Source: Siphonodentalium dalli (lineage: Eukaryota > Mollusca > Scaphopoda > Gadilida > Siphonodentaliidae). From it: a DNA stretch of 64,000 nt. A program made the translations under genes and the position numbers. Shown piece by piece: positions 48,597-60,905 of the stretch (its first letter is position 1; every line of letters begins with the position of its first letter). The notes below the pieces were generated by a model. The model searched no databases, had not been told where the DNA came from, and saw only the letters and a program-made list of their open reading frames with translations. The stretch spans positions 71,529,980-71,593,979 of the forward strand of contig CP136063.1 in assembly GCA_032622095.1 (NCBI GenBank), written 5' to 3'.

Positions 48597-48729
48597 CCCA
48601 GAGTACGTCGCTGGTGCCGTGATGGATCTCATTCGGGATACAGAGGCGAATGGAGTCGTATTGGAAGTCTCTGAAAAATACGGTCAAGTCCGTAGAGATG
48701 ACATTTACAAAGATTTAGTGGTCGAGTGA
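48597..48729 (+). CDS. HPGD: HPGD-like SDR gene A, last exon with stop
   Basis: Acceptor TTTCAG. The first base completes the Ser codon left open by the exon at 43039, then 43 codons follow (PEYVAGAVMDLIRDTEANG onward to DIYKDLVVE) and TGA at 48727-48729. It is homologous to the HPGD C-terminal exon (human ..IANGLITLIEDDALNGAIM as recalled), which forms the last beta strand. Exons 6 and 7 together give 92 residues. Added to the 165 of gene B exons 1-5 this would be 257, close to the 266 of human HPGD. An AATAAA about 225 bases after the stop (near 48954) could serve as polyadenylation signal. Confidence 0.9.
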
Positions 48730-48925
48730 GGTGTATGGCCAGTCTGGAGTTCTCGTTGTGACTTCGGATATATATGAAGTCACTATCTGCTATGTTTCAC
48801 CATCATCATCATCAATTTGAGTAGACCATACCACGAAACTCCACCAGTACAAATACTGGGAACTTTTTGAAGTTTTGACAGGAACCCTTATAAAGTCGAA
48901 ACAAATAACGCGGGAAATATATGTA

Positions 48926-49023
48926 GGTTATAACCCGCTTGGTTATCTGTACAATAAATATATATCAAGGCCCTTTAGCGCCGCGATCTGTATTTCTTGT
49001 ACAGATACCCAAGCGGGTTATGA
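48926..49023. repeat. Hairpin-forming inverted repeat after gene A
   Basis: GTTATAACCCGCTTGGTTAT, then CTGTACAA, is mirrored by TTGTACAGATACCCAAGCGG, then GTTATGAC, with about 41 bases between. It lies 200 bases after the HPGD-like A stop and spans the possible AATAAA. Confidence 0.75.
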
Positions 49024-49869
49024 CATATTTATAAACAGATTCACACCCAGAGGAAAGAGGATTTGAGCCACATTCAATACGATGATTACCTACCAATTAC
49101 CATTCAATCAAAGGTTAATTGAATGGTTTGTGGTGTATGATGTTGAATAATTAGTCAAAAGCTCGTTGACAATCGGATCACTTTCGTCTACATTATATAT
49201 CAGCATTGATAAACCATGTTGTCTCCGAATTTGAGCACGTTTTTATACCCATAACGTGTTTCTTGATAAAACAAATTCTTCCTTGTGGTAATAAACTGTT
49301 TCGGCTATTAAGGTTATTTTTCGCCTTGTTGTCATAGTGGAATTATCGTTCAGAACACATGAGACAATGTTTGGGTACCTGAGAAGTTACTTTAGAGTTA
49401 TCCATCTTCATCCGCGATTTGGTTTTGAGACCGTCGGCTCGTCGACTTTTTACTGGGTCACTAATAAGTCTCGATGGTGAAAATTAATAGATTTCAAAAA
49501 TCGATATCTAATCACTCTGAACTTTGATATGTGGGTTCCTCGAATCGAATCAGATATGTTTTACCCCCGAATCCAAATAAATAGTAAATGAGGGGCGCTT
49601 AATCGGATTATGCATCTTTAACACCTTATTTTGTTTTTGCAAAACCTCAGATGGACTTTTTCACTTGGTGTTATATCTGAGTGAAACATATTGGTTTCTC
49701 CTGCCCATATCTCACAGCCGTATAACATTATCGCTGTTATTGCTTAAAAATAGCGCTTAAACATTGTCTGTCATACTGTCGCACTGCATAAATTCAATGC
49801 AGAAATTATTTGAGCCACACACTACTGCAAACAGAGCGAACTCTTGTTGTTGGTAATAGATATCCCCGA
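49024..49869. other. Intergenic region between HPGD-like A and B
   Basis: Contains a fragment of the dispersed GGGTTCCTCGA family at 49480-49630 (ending CGGATTATGCATCTTTAA). No further exon found. Confidence 0.5.
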
Positions 49870-49876
49870 TATATAA
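49870..49876 (+). promoter_or_regulatory. TATA-like box upstream of HPGD-like gene B
   Basis: TATATAA lies 120 bases before the ATG at 49996, at a distance that allows a short 5' untranslated leader. No other element is diagnostic. The flanking sequence has a small dyad, TGCATAGTTGTGCAG. TATA-like words are common in AT-rich DNA, so this is weak. Confidence 0.3.
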
Positions 49877-49995
49877 CACTACTGCATAGTTGTGCAGTCT
49901 GTGTTTAAACTAGAACTGGGTTGGTGATAAAAATAGTTTACAAGCGTGAATGCGTATGTGCATATTGTATTGCACATATCAGATAAAGAATAGAG

Positions 49996-50088
49996 ATGGA
50001 CGTTCGAAATATGGTGGCGATAATAACAGGCTCAGCTCAGGGCCTCGGAAAAGCATTCGCGGAAGCATTTCTCAAACAAGGTGGAAAG
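49996..50088 (+). CDS. HPGD: HPGD-like SDR gene B, exon 1 (start codon)
   Basis: First coding exon of a 15-hydroxyprostaglandin dehydrogenase-like short-chain dehydrogenase, a family that oxidises the 15-hydroxyl of prostaglandins and related lipids with NAD+ in the cytosol. It encodes 31 residues (MDVRNMVAIITGSAQGLGKA and 11 more) with the Rossmann cofactor loop TGSAQGLG at residues 11-18. The ATG at 49996 is chosen because it gives the usual very short N-terminus before the first beta strand. The exon ends in phase 0 at a consensus donor, AAG|GTAAGT. Exons 2-5 follow at 53225, 53886, 60818 and 63781 with matching phases, giving 165 codons without a stop. The last two exons are not in the window. 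The catalytic triad found in later exons (S137, Y150, K154) lies one residue from the human positions S138, Y151, K155 as I recall them. The exact substrate cannot be told from sequence. Confidence 0.93.
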
Positions 50089-50097
50089 GTAAGTATA

Positions 50098-50515
50098 CCA
50101 CTGGTGCTAATGCATGGGGTCATTGTCGTAACGTTTTATACATAAATGCACACCAGTCTTGAAATGTTGAAATGTTGAAATGTTGCCGAACTTGCCGTAA
50201 ATAATTGCCGTCTGCTTCAATTCAGACTATTTTCTTCCGTAGTTCTGACAAAGGCATTCTTTTATCACAATAACGCAACTGCAATAAAATTGATCATCGG
50301 TCGCATATTGATCTTAGTACCGGTATTAAACAGAGACCGAAAGAACTGCTTGGTTGTTTGATTGATGAACGGAAGAAAATGAACTTACAAAAAATATATA
50401 ATCGTGGGCATTTATGTAGAAAACACTACGAACCTGTCATGTGACACTACGCCAGACTGGTGTGCATTTATGTATAAACATTACGACAACGACCCCATTA
50501 GCACCACTGGCCATA
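50098..50515. mobile_element. Foldback element in gene B intron 1, next to the donor
   Basis: Arms 50098-50160 and about 50452-50515 are reverse complements (CCACTGGTGCTAATG.ATGGGG, TACATAAATGCACACCAGTC). It starts 10 bases after the exon 1 splice donor. A related arm lies at about 6361-6420. Confidence 0.7.
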
Positions 50516-50809
50516 CAGGGTCCGCTAACAGTAAAACGTGTACATACACAATCAGTTTTCCAATAGGTCATACTAATCTACGAGCTTAATCACACTTGTC
50601 CGTGACACAACATTAGTCAAAGCACTAAATGTAACTAATATATTTAATAATATAGGTACTAATTGATAGTTTTTGTCCGGGACATGTTCTTAATTGCCAT
50701 TTAGAAAGAAATCTACATTGTTGATGCATGAGTTAACCGAAGTGGTCAGTCTAACATTCTATGTTCATTTAATCATCATATAATTTGAATCTGACCACTT
50801 CAATTAACT

Positions 50810-51265
50810 GGAAAATCGTCTATGATATCCGAAACGTTGATTATATTATATATACAGGAACCCCGAAACGTTTATTTCGTGCAATATGTCTGAAACTTTG
50901 GTCAGGCAACCAGAGATAAATATGTCTCATCGCTGTTGGTTACCCAGAATGTCAAAACCAATGATTTGCGAAGTATCCAGGATCTTCAACACGTTAGTTT
51001 GTGCATGTATACAAATGATATCTGAAACATCCATTATACGCGTCGATCAGGGTATACCCAGGATATCTCAACTTAGGGTACCTATATGATCTCATAAACA
51101 TTGTTTGGTGTACCAAGAATGTCCTAGATGTTGATCATGGCATCCAGGATTTCTGAAACGTTGACCAGGATATCCAGGTATCCAGGACGTCTGGGACATT
51201 GATTACGGTACCCATGCTCACAGAAACGTTGATTTTGGTAAGGTAACCAGTATGTCTGAAAACCC
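50810..51265 (+). repeat. Degenerate tandem array, unit about 40-45 bp
   Basis: Repeating words TATCCAGGAT.TCTGAAACG and TTGATCA.GGTA (about ten units) in intron 1 of gene B, ending just before the decayed exon 4 boundary. Confidence 0.6.
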
Positions 51266-51370
51266 ACATAACTCGAACAGTATGTGCCCCTTTAACTCAG
51301 CTGTGCTTCTGATCATGTATCGTTTTGCAGGTTGTTATGATCAGATTCGGATGTATAATATACCCAGAAT
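51266..51370 (+). pseudogene. Decayed duplicate of the HPGD-like exon 4 acceptor region
   Basis: AACTCAGCTGTGCTTCTGAT, then CATGTATCGTTTTGCAG and GTTGTTATGATCAGATTC, closely matches the end of intron 3 and start of exon 4 at 60781-60840 (AACCCAGCTGAGCTTCTGGT, CGTGTATCGTTTTGCAG, GTTGCTGTGATTAGATTC). The reading frame is lost within 20 bases after the acceptor. The sequence just before, AACTCGAACAGTATGTG, also matches 59112 in intron 3. Confidence 0.75.
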
Positions 51371-51965
51371 CCCCTATTCGTTTATTGAGGTGTATATTCA
51401 GTTAAAGGCAGCAATTTTAAACCTCGCCGGATAAACGAGAACTCGTGCATGGGTCGTCTGATTCAATTAAATGACAAATACATGTGTGTATATATATTCT
51501 TGATAACGAAAATTTATTGAAACTTACAACCCATCGATTCATAATCGTGGAGAGTACCACGAAAACATCTAAAAAGTATTTAATGCGATTTTCTGGGAGA
51601 AAACAGGTACATCGAATTTTATAAATGTTCACGAATCCACGATTGTGTTCGAATGCCCAGAACGGAGTAACCCAGATGGACCCAACTGAAGCTTAGTAAC
51701 CCTGTGCAGATAGTACTAATAAACCGAGAGAATACTTTTTAAAAGCTCAATCGAGGGCAGAGTATTTATATCAGCGCTAATAACGACAGAGTAAGATTAT
51801 TATCGCTGTTGGATAATTATATACGGCATGTATGCATGGTACATATTGCAATAATCCCGCCTGCCCCATGTATATAATGTATATAACTATATGTCATGTA
51901 AATATGTTAAATGTCTCAATACCCATGTAATTTTGAGTGACGAGAATAAACAATTGATTGAATTA

Positions 51966-52160
51966 ACAACCAATAAATATGTACACTGACATGTGTTTGT
52001 GTGGTATGCATATAGCAACCAACAAATGTGTGTAACAACCAATAAATATGTACACTGACATGTGTTTGTGTGGTATGCGTATAGCAACCAACAAATGTGT
52101 GTAGCAACCAATAATAATAATTGTAGCAGCCAATAACTATTTGTAGCAACAAATAAATAT
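51966..52160 (+). repeat. Tandem repeat with 67-bp unit and AGCAACCAATAAATA words
   Basis: AACAACCAATAAATATGTAC, then ACTGACATGTGTTTGTGTGG, occurs at 51967 and 52035. Shorter degenerate units (GTAGCAACCAATAA) follow. A second block with GTAGCA.CCAATA..TATTTGT lies at 52735-52880. Confidence 0.7.
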
Positions 52161-53224
52161 TTTTATTAATCAGCTAATAAATATCCAGTCGTAATAAGCA
52201 GAACGATGCCCGCGTCATAAGTAACACTAGTCGGTCAATAAGTCGAAAACACGGCCAATAAGTGAAAAAAGTCGGCCAATAATAAGTAGAAACGTGGCCA
52301 AAATGTCAACGGTAACGTAAATGACGTCATACGTTTTTAAGCTCGGCATAATAAATATAAGAATATTGGGCGACGGAAAATATATAACAGTTGATGTTGA
52401 ATGATAACTTGACACTGGAATAATTACGGATTGTCGGTATTTTGTGGAGTAACTATGCGTGGAAGAACTATCCATATCAATACCATTCCCAGTGGAAACA
52501 GACCGTACTGTGAAATCGCTTCAAGTTCTTAACAATTAAAGTTTACAAGATTACACATTACTGCAACAACTGAAAATAGTAAAACACACAGCATCAATAT
52601 GATACATTTATGTTGATATTTTCTTCCTGTGAAATCACTGGTGAAATAACACAATTATTAATAAAATTGCTTATCAATTTCTTGCTTTCACGCTGACCGA
52701 GCTCGGCCTCATAACTCGGCCAATATGGAAACAACCAATCAATAACATACAGTAACATCCAATATATATTTGTAGTAAAATATTTTTAGCAAAAATACAT
52801 ATTTGTAACAAAAACAATTGGGTGTAGCAACCAATACATATTTGTAGCAGCCAATAAATATGTGTCGCAACCAACATATTTGTAACGGAAGGAATAAATT
52901 CATGCGCGAGCACTTGGAACTGGAACTATGTACCAGTAATTTTTTAAACACATTGGTTCTCGATCATCTATCTAGGCCACAAATTTATGTCGAACATTTA
53001 CCTACCTTCAATCAAATGTTATAAATGGACCTTATAGTTTGCAATTAAAATTAAAAATTCTAACCATGCATTGGGTGTTCATTGGAAACACTGTTGGGAA
53101 ACAGTCGAGATAGAAAGACTAACCCGAATGAGTGGGGCAAATTATAGTCTGGTCCCGGCCGGGGGTGGTGCAGTTGGGAAGACAATATATAACCATCTAG
53201 TCTGATGTCCACACATCTATCCAG

Positions 53225-53348
53225 GTTTGCTTGGTTGATATCAACCTAATTAAAGGGAAAGAAACCAGAGCCGAATTTATTGCCAAGTATGGTGAAGGAG
53301 CAGTCGAATTTATTGAATGCGACGTCACGAAGACAGATGGGCTTGAAG
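53225..53348 (+). CDS. HPGD: HPGD-like SDR gene B, exon 2
   Basis: Acceptor CCAG at 53221-53224, donor GAAG|GTTAGT. It encodes residues 32-72 in phase 0 and ends with one extra base (phase 1). It begins VCLVDIN, where Asp36 at the end of the second beta strand is the acidic residue that marks NAD+ rather than NADP+ preference in classical SDRs. It also carries the adenine-pocket motif ECDVT. The split codon G|AA rejoins exon 3 as Glu73. The preceding intron is about 3.1 kb and full of repeats. Confidence 0.92.
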
Positions 53349-53885
53349 GTTAGTAACACCATTTATGTAGACAACTTTAGGTAAGTCTGTGTGGAATATG
53401 CGTATGGGTTAATTCAATTTAACAAAATAATCCTAAGTTATCACACACATATAACGAAGAATAATATCGCGCCCTATAAATAATCATAAATAATGTGAAC
53501 ATTGCGTATAATATATAGATTATATCTGTGACAAACGGTCTTGTGGCAATTGGTTGGGGTGTTTGGCGTTTTGGAAATGATACTATTATTATGGCGGCCA
53601 TTTTTCGGTTTGATATTTGAATATTTTTTAATTTGAAACTGACACATTGATCGAATTATTTTTGGGTGATGTCTATTAATTGTGTTGTCATCATGTGCAC
53701 GTATTCACCGTTGGTTACGATGGTTACGATATAGTTCTTTCCCACTACATTACATTAAAAGCGCCACGTATATAGTTACATCTATTTAAAACGATTTAGC
53801 ATAATGATTGAAATTGCTGAGTCCCGGTCCCGGTCATTTATGACGTACGTTCATCCGTGCACCTGGTTTCAATTTCATATTTCAG

Positions 53886-53998
53886 AACTTATTCCGAAAA
53901 CAATTGATCTTTTCGGCCGGGTGGATGTTGTGATTAACAATGCTGGCGTGGTCTCCGAGGACTACTCTGACTTCGAGAGGTGCATAAACGTCAACTTG
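53886..53998 (+). CDS. HPGD: HPGD-like SDR gene B, exon 3
   Basis: Acceptor TTTCAG, donor TTG|GTAGGT. It encodes residues 73-110, including FGRVDVVINNAGV. The NNAG signature of classical SDRs is at residues 90-93 and the conserved Asn of the NVNL helix is at 109 (active-site tetrad Asn is 107 or 109 by alignment). It ends in phase 0. Reading past the donor stays open for about 30 codons, which is fortuitous. Confidence 0.92.
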
Positions 53999-56900
53999 GT
54001 AGGTGTCAAAGTGAAGTGGGACCTGGGAACACTCCGCTGGTGTTATCGAATGGGACTAGTGAATAAAGTAGAACTTTATTTTTCATAAATTTTATTTAAG
54101 CAAATTAGCAATGCAATGAATATATGCACCGACTCTCGTTGATGGAATCATTGCGCTTTATTTATGAGCGATAAATTCGTCACGAATTAGGCAGGGGAGG
54201 CGAACAAGTTCAGGACACCAGCGGCGGGGTGGATGGATCATCATCAGTTCAAAAATCATTTTTTTTTTCGCAAGCTGAAATTCTGATCACAATTAACTGG
54301 GATATAGCGAGTATGTAATCGCTGAAAATCAAGCCATGTAAACGTAATATCTTTGTTTTCGGTGGCATATACCGACTGTGAAACGCATTCTGAAGACGAA
54401 CACTGAGTATACATTGTACCTGTGTTATTCTCCTGTAAAATAGCTGAGGAAATATCTCGATGTGTGTCGGTAATTTGGAGCATTAGCCTCCTAATCACAA
54501 CTTATGAGTGTTACGGTTCTATTTCAAGATAATCACGGTTCTTTACATGATATTTAATCGAACTATTTCTGCACTTTGGGATCATTTAGTTGTGTGTAAC
54601 AAACATTTTAAACCCGATAATGGTTGCAGCGGATGTTACCTACATAATCCAACAAGTGTATTGAGAAATAAGAGTATAGCTATCTATTATAACAGAAGAT
54701 TAAGTGGCATTACCTTCACTTTGAGTGGCAGATACAACATATTGAAAGTCATGTTGGGTATAGGATCATATATAATCGTGCACGCCCGCATAATTGACTC
54801 AATGAAATTAGACATCTACTGTCATGATATTCTGTTAATTTAAATGGACATGGCTCATTCGATCTTCCAAATTTTGACTAAGTGATTTCTAAGGATGTAT
54901 AAGATTGGTTGCAAATACAAGAAATGTTGACAAGTATATATACCGGCCCCATATGCTCTGAGAAATACATACGGTAGTCAGATCGTTTTTCCAGCTGTTT
55001 ACAATTTTTCGCACATAAGTGAAACAAAGACTCTTTATTTTTACCATATCAAGAATAGATTAACACGGAACGCTCTTTTCTGTTCCATGTCGTGCAAATG
55101 GATGTTTTTGTTTGGAACCCAAACATCGGGTTAAAAGTTGTATTTTTCATGCCTCCAATGTGTCTTTCTGTGACATTATTATACTGCTCGTAGAAAGGTA
55201 TTTCAAGTGTTTATCGAGCTAGATCTATATCGGGGAAAACTTAAAAAGCGACTATTATTACGCGTATTTTGGAGCGCAAACCACCAAGTCACTTTAATTG
55301 ATAAATGAAGGTCTATGGTTGAAAGTTCCAGGTGGGATATGTGTTCAATTCAATTCTAGACAGGGTTGGGGCGATTACATGCCAACGTAATCGAGTACGA
55401 TTACAATTAATTTTGATTTACATGATTACGATTATTGATTACAATTTTTCAAATGTAATTGATTACGATTACAATTACTTTAGTAAAATGTAACTAATTA
55501 CATTTCGATATCATCTGATTACAATTTTTAGCTTCCAACCATTTTGATCCCATAGGAATAAATAATGAAATTAATCAAATTAAAATATCAAATGTTATTT
55601 AATAAAAAAAAAACTATATAATACGTAAACAAGGAACGACTGAACAAATAAAACAAGCAAGCAATAAGCACATAATCTTTTTACATTAATTTGTGATGTT
55701 TTGTCATCAAGTTGTGAACCAACATATTGGGAATAGACCATGTTTTAAGTGTATTTATTTAATTTTATTAAATATAGTTTTCATTTTAATACCTCCTATT
55801 GTCACTATCAGCCTTGATACTTACCTTTATATATTTTTATTATTTTTTTTTATGGCCAATTTTTTTTTGGCCAAATACCTGTGCGCGTGACTAAAGTCTT
55901 GTAGGGTTCAAACTCTCTGAGAGGTCAACATATACAGGCGTACAGATCTTTTAATTGAAACCGATTTTGATTGCGTAAATGGCAATTACTATCAAGTCGG
56001 CCATTCCCTGATCCATTGAACACTTGGTTTAACACCAACCGATCGAGGAACGCTGATTTGGACAACGTGCACATTATGTCAATCAAACTATGTACCTTAA
56101 GGGGTTCGCCAAATTACATTGATAAATTACTATAGAAAACATTAAGATTGCTCGTACATCTTTTAAGATATCGAACTGAAATTTGATATTGAGGGGTTTT
56201 TCGATCCGCTGAATTCGATAGAATTGTCATCGGATTACTCCTATGACCCAAAATTATTATTCAATGACGTCGTACATGTTTCACACGAACGGGAAGTATA
56301 CGCCGCACGCCGATAGAACGATTGATTTGGGCCTATCGAATGGAAGCAATAGATTTTCAATTTATTTTCAGTTTTGTCATCTGCTTTTCTAGTAAATCGG
56401 TTATTGTAAACGTCATCCTATGTTATTCCACCAGCAAAATAAATGCCTAAAACTGCACAGAATAAATTAGTTAGATGGTCACATAAAACAGATTTGTAAT
56501 TTCACGAAATCGGTGTTAATTCTAAGTAGTCGTTGCCATGGCAACACGAATTTTTGGCGCTGTGATGACGCTGTAGTACCGAAATTTGACTTTCACAGAA
56601 CTTCGTGAGTAGGGCCTATAATATCAATGTCAGCTGTCAGTTCGATTCTTTCCAATATTGAATAATCAAACTAAATATATAGCTATTAGCTAATGTAAAT
56701 GATGGTTTTTCCCCAGGAAACCTGACACTCAGCTATCCGTTTTCCCAGGTAACTGGCACTGAATGAGTTAAAGCAAATTATTGCTTCCTCTATTGTTTAT
56801 TGCATACATATATAGAGACACCGTTTTAAATTTATATATAATTATAGTTGTAAATGCTATGTGTACGCAATATGTACACGTACTATGTGCACAGCATTTA

Positions 56901-57040
56901 TTTAATATAAATATAACACTATCTGGTCTGTATGAAATTTTGCGCGCTTAAAGTCGCAATATTTTGCGCTCAATATCGCAATAATAAGCGTGACAGATGT
57001 TTGGTGTTGCGCTATAATCGCGCCTTTTTTTAAAATTAAA
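53999..57040. other. Intron 3 of gene B, first part
   Basis: At 55361 a hAT-like terminus (CAGGGTTGGGGCGATTACAT) leads into GATTAC/GTAAT-rich sequence to about 55545. No matching right end was found. The 54.0-54.9 kb open frames show no recognised similarity. Confidence 0.45.
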
Positions 57041-57725
57041 GTGACGTGAAACACCCCGGTAGGGTGATCAAATAGAAATGGAGAATATTCTTGCTAAAAG
57101 TAGTTATATTATACAAATATTATATCCAAATTGACATAACACCCCATCATTCTTACAAATTAATTAAATGTAGCGATTCTCGATGGTGAAATGGTTTTCG
57201 ATATTTTATTTTTATCGCCGGTAGTTGCGTCCCGAATCGAGAGGTAAATATTTACAATTGAGCGTAGTTCAGACGATATTTTCTATGGAGTGTTACGGTC
57301 GATTTGCTCGAGATTTTCGGCGATGTTAGTAGAATTCTACATTCCATCAGTTGTCATAGCGATTGAATACTAACTTATCAGTTTCACGCACCCGAATAAG
57401 TCCATAATATATCGCAATAAAGGCGCGCCTCAAAATACCAATTATTATGCCGAGTACTCGTATATAGAGGTACACATTCCGATTCGATGGTCCCCGCATC
57501 ATCAGATTCCAACAATAGCATTTCGGCAAAAAAGACTTGATTAATAGAATTTGGCATCGAGAGTATGTGTCGGTCGGCTCGTCGAATAGGCCGCCAAAAA
57601 TTCCAGGTGCTGAAAAATAACAGATTTCAAAAATCGATATCTCATAACTCTGACCTTTGATGGGTGGGTTCCTCGGTATCGAATAGTAATTTAGGAGCGT
57701 CAATTCGGATTATGTATCTTTAAAT
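57041..57725. repeat. Two dispersed repeats side by side in intron 3
   Basis: 57041-57440 is the partner of 6806-7165. 57475-57725 is a copy of the ATGGTCCCC...GGGTTCCTCG family (compare 8921-9330, where the two families are also neighbours within 2 kb), ending TTATGTATCTTTAA. Confidence 0.55.
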
Positions 57726-58094
57726 TCGCGCCGTGCTACCTTTCGCTCAGTTTCGAATTCGCGCACCGCGCTGCCATCGCCGCACGAAATAAAAACTGTC
57801 AAAATAATTTCGTTTAAAGTCTTGTTTGACGTATCTGGTGACAATTTCAATTCTCAGTCGTCAACGAAGATGCATTATGTATATTAAAGACCACCACAAC
57901 GAATATGTTCATCGAATCGAACAGTGTAGCATCAAAATGGCATTTTTTTGTTGTGATGACGGGTGTCTTATATAACATACTTTTGCTTACTATTTTGTTA
58001 ATGTATTGTATTTTAATATTATTGTGCAAATAAAGATCTATCTATATGTCTATCTATATGGTCCAAATAATAATTCTGATATTTAATAGAGAGT

Positions 58095-58242
58095 AATCAA
58101 TTGGTTTCGATGATTACGTGACATAATTTACGAGGGGAGCTGGGCCTGGTAAAATCCGAGTGAGCGGAGCGAACGAGGGTTTTACCAATAGGACCGGCTA
58201 CCCGAGTGAATTATGTCACATAATCATCGAAACCAATTGATT
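58095..58242. mobile_element. Foldback element of 148 bp
   Basis: AATCAATTGGTTTCGATGAT, then TACGTGACATAATTTA, is mirrored by GAATTATGTCACATAATCAT, then CGAAACCAATTGATT. The loop holds a second dyad, GGTAAAATCC..GGGTTTTACC, around GAGCGGAGCGAACGAG. Confidence 0.75.
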
Positions 58243-59018
58243 ATTCTATTTATTACACACTTTCAACCACTAAAAGTTGCTAATTCTAAAGAGAAGATGT
58301 GACAAAATAAGCCCAGATTATAGCTGATTCTCCCATTTTGAACCCCAACGTACAGTTGTGCGTGCAGTTACGCGGATGGACACAAAATTTAAATAATTGT
58401 GACGTAACGATACCGATTGACCTCATTATTTTGATTCACTTTGGTGCGATTCATTTTTAAAGTTTCGGAAATTACAGGATATTTTCTGTCAAAATTGTGT
58501 TTATTCTGACCGAACAATCATGGCACTTGGAATGGGATATTGTGAAGATTCTGATGGTGTGTGTAAATAATGTTGGTTCATACAGGAAATGTTAGGAAAT
58601 CGTGCTAAAAGTAGAAAACTAAGTTTCGAAGTGACGATATTTTAATCATCGACGTAAACAAACATTCGAAGAGTAACACGTGGAAATTCAGCTCGGAACT
58701 GGATAAATTTATTGTTCACATGAAATTTGTTATAGTTCATTTGACTGGAATATGACATCGTCCGGAGTCGATAATAGGTAAAATTCTTCTTCATTTTAAC
58801 GGTTTATTAACTGCTTCTGCGTCATCGTTGGCAGTTGATTTATGTTCAACTTCAACCATGTTTCAGCCGTAGAAAGTGAAAATAGTTCCGGCGTAGGACG
58901 GGACTGTCAAACATCGCGTGCTCTCACCGGTGACGTGATTCACAGGTGTGACATTATCACTTTTAATTCACCAAGAAATCCTTATAAATCACGGCTAAGT
59001 GTGTAATAAATATTGTTT

Positions 59019-60462
59019 AGTTATGGACATCATTGAATTGAACTTGAAAGAAGTAAAACCACAACTGAGTATATGCTGCTGACTTGATAGCTCTATGTAT
59101 AAAGTTGAGAACTCGAACAGTATGTGAATCTTTGCGTGCGCTCGCGCAACAGTATGGCGATCAGTCAGATTCGTAGGTACGTACGTTGGTGTTACCCTAC
59201 CGATTCACTTATGAACTACTACCAGCTCACGGAAGAATATCTTATACTTTATATAGTAACAAACTGCCAATTGCTTAATCAAGTTATAGATTTCACCAAC
59301 TGAACATTTAAAAATTCTATTTGAGTGCGTTTTTGGAGCGCATCCTTTGATATTTTAGAAAGTTGTTGCACGAAAATAAGTGTGTATGTTGACGTTTCTA
59401 AGGACGCTGTCACTAACAACGGAAACCAGCGTGGTCCGTTCTAATGATGCTCCATAACGTTGTTACGACCCAGTGACGTCACTCACGAACTGCTGGAGGT
59501 TAACTGCTCCAAGTTCTTGTAACCTTTCTTCCTTGCATATTTTAAGTTTATCTGTCTAGTAGAGGATGCTTTATCTGTCTAGTAGACGGATAGAGGCGTG
59601 GTTTATCTGATGGGCCTTATCTGTATAGTAGACAGGGGTAGGAGGTGGATAAATATGGGTATTCCTTATTCCTCACATCATATACATAGGGGTATTCCTT
59701 ATTCCTTCCCCTTCTCTGTTTTGTTTGTTCCCATAGAGTTCCCATAGTGTTCCCATGGGATGTGCATTTTTTACTGCCATGATAATAATCCAGTTATACT
59801 TCCCTTACATATATCAATTTGATTATAATTTATTATATACTCATACAATTATTGAAGATTGTAATTGTCTTTTTTGGCTAACATTAAATTAAATTAAATT
59901 AGATAAATTAAGTAAAATACGGTGAAATTATTTTTTATTACATTTTTGCGCACGTCGGCATCTCTCTGAGTGCATTCTAGTTATGTCTGTGATGAATATG
60001 ATTTTGTTATTTTGTGTACTGAACTTAACGACCTACCAGGACCTACGGGAAATGTATATCCGGAAGTATTACTTTGTTGTATGGTGCCCATATTCATGTC
60101 GTTAGCTGTGGTAAAGATGCATGCTATGTGCACGTTTTCGTTCATATTCTGGCACCATGTGGTTTTCTATGACGAAATGCCCGCAAAACATACTGTGCAA
60201 ACTTGCCAGCGTATGAACGTAGCCTTATGGTCAGAATAATAGTTTTGATATTTATATATTGTTTAGTTATGGATATCATTGAATTGAACTTGAAAGAAGT
60301 AAAACCACAACTGAGTATAGGCTGCTGACTTGATAGCTCTATGTATAAATAGTTGAGAGCTCGAACGGTATACGAATCTTTATGTCTGATGAATATCATT
60401 TTGTTATTTTGTGTACTGAACTTAACGACCTACGGGACATGTATATCCGGAAGTATTACTTG
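59019..60462 (+). repeat. Local direct duplication in intron 3
   Basis: TTAGTTATGGACATCATTGA...GAACTCGAACAGTATG (59019-59135) recurs at 60260-60380. ATGAATATGATTTTGTTATT...GGAAGTATTACTT (59990-60075) recurs at 60385-60462. Confidence 0.75.
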
Positions 60463-60817
60463 GAAAATCCTAACATAAATAAAAATAAATTCCACAGAAG
60501 CTGACACTGCTAAATATAAGTATATTGAAAAGAGTGAGCATGTTCTTAAAATTAGCCTTTAAAATGTTACCATGACGCAAGTACTATATTATATGAGTCA
60601 AACCATTTAAGAAATTATATTCCTGAATGTACAATGTATTTGCATTATTTGCCTTTGTTAATAATACCATATAATATGATGGAAACATGTATTTTTTTTA
60701 TTGTTTGTATAAATGTATATACGTTGTAGCATGTTGAAACTTCGATGTTGACTTTGTAAATAAACAATTCAATTCTATTTAACCCAGCTGAGCTTCTGGT
60801 CGTGTATCGTTTTGCAG

Positions 60818-60905
60818 GTTGCTGTGATTAGATTCACGATGTTATCTCTGGAACACATGAAGAAATTTGGTGGAGGTGTTATTGTGAACATATCATCAGT
60901 AGCAG
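60818..60905 (+). CDS. HPGD: HPGD-like SDR gene B, exon 4
   Basis: Acceptor TTTTGCAG, donor GCAG|GTACAC. It encodes residues 111-139, VAVIRFTMLSLEHMKK then a Gly-rich turn and VIVNISSVAG, with the catalytic serine in NISS (S137). It ends in phase 1, and the split Gly140 codon is completed by exon 5. The intron before it (53999-60817, 6.8 kb) is the longest of the gene. A decayed copy of this intron-exon boundary lies at 51266-51370. Confidence 0.92.

Noticed and set aside
54508-54843. 111-codon open frame in intron 3 of gene B
   Set aside because: Some protein-like stretches, but no similarity I recognise, no splice pattern and AT-rich composition; chance is likelier.
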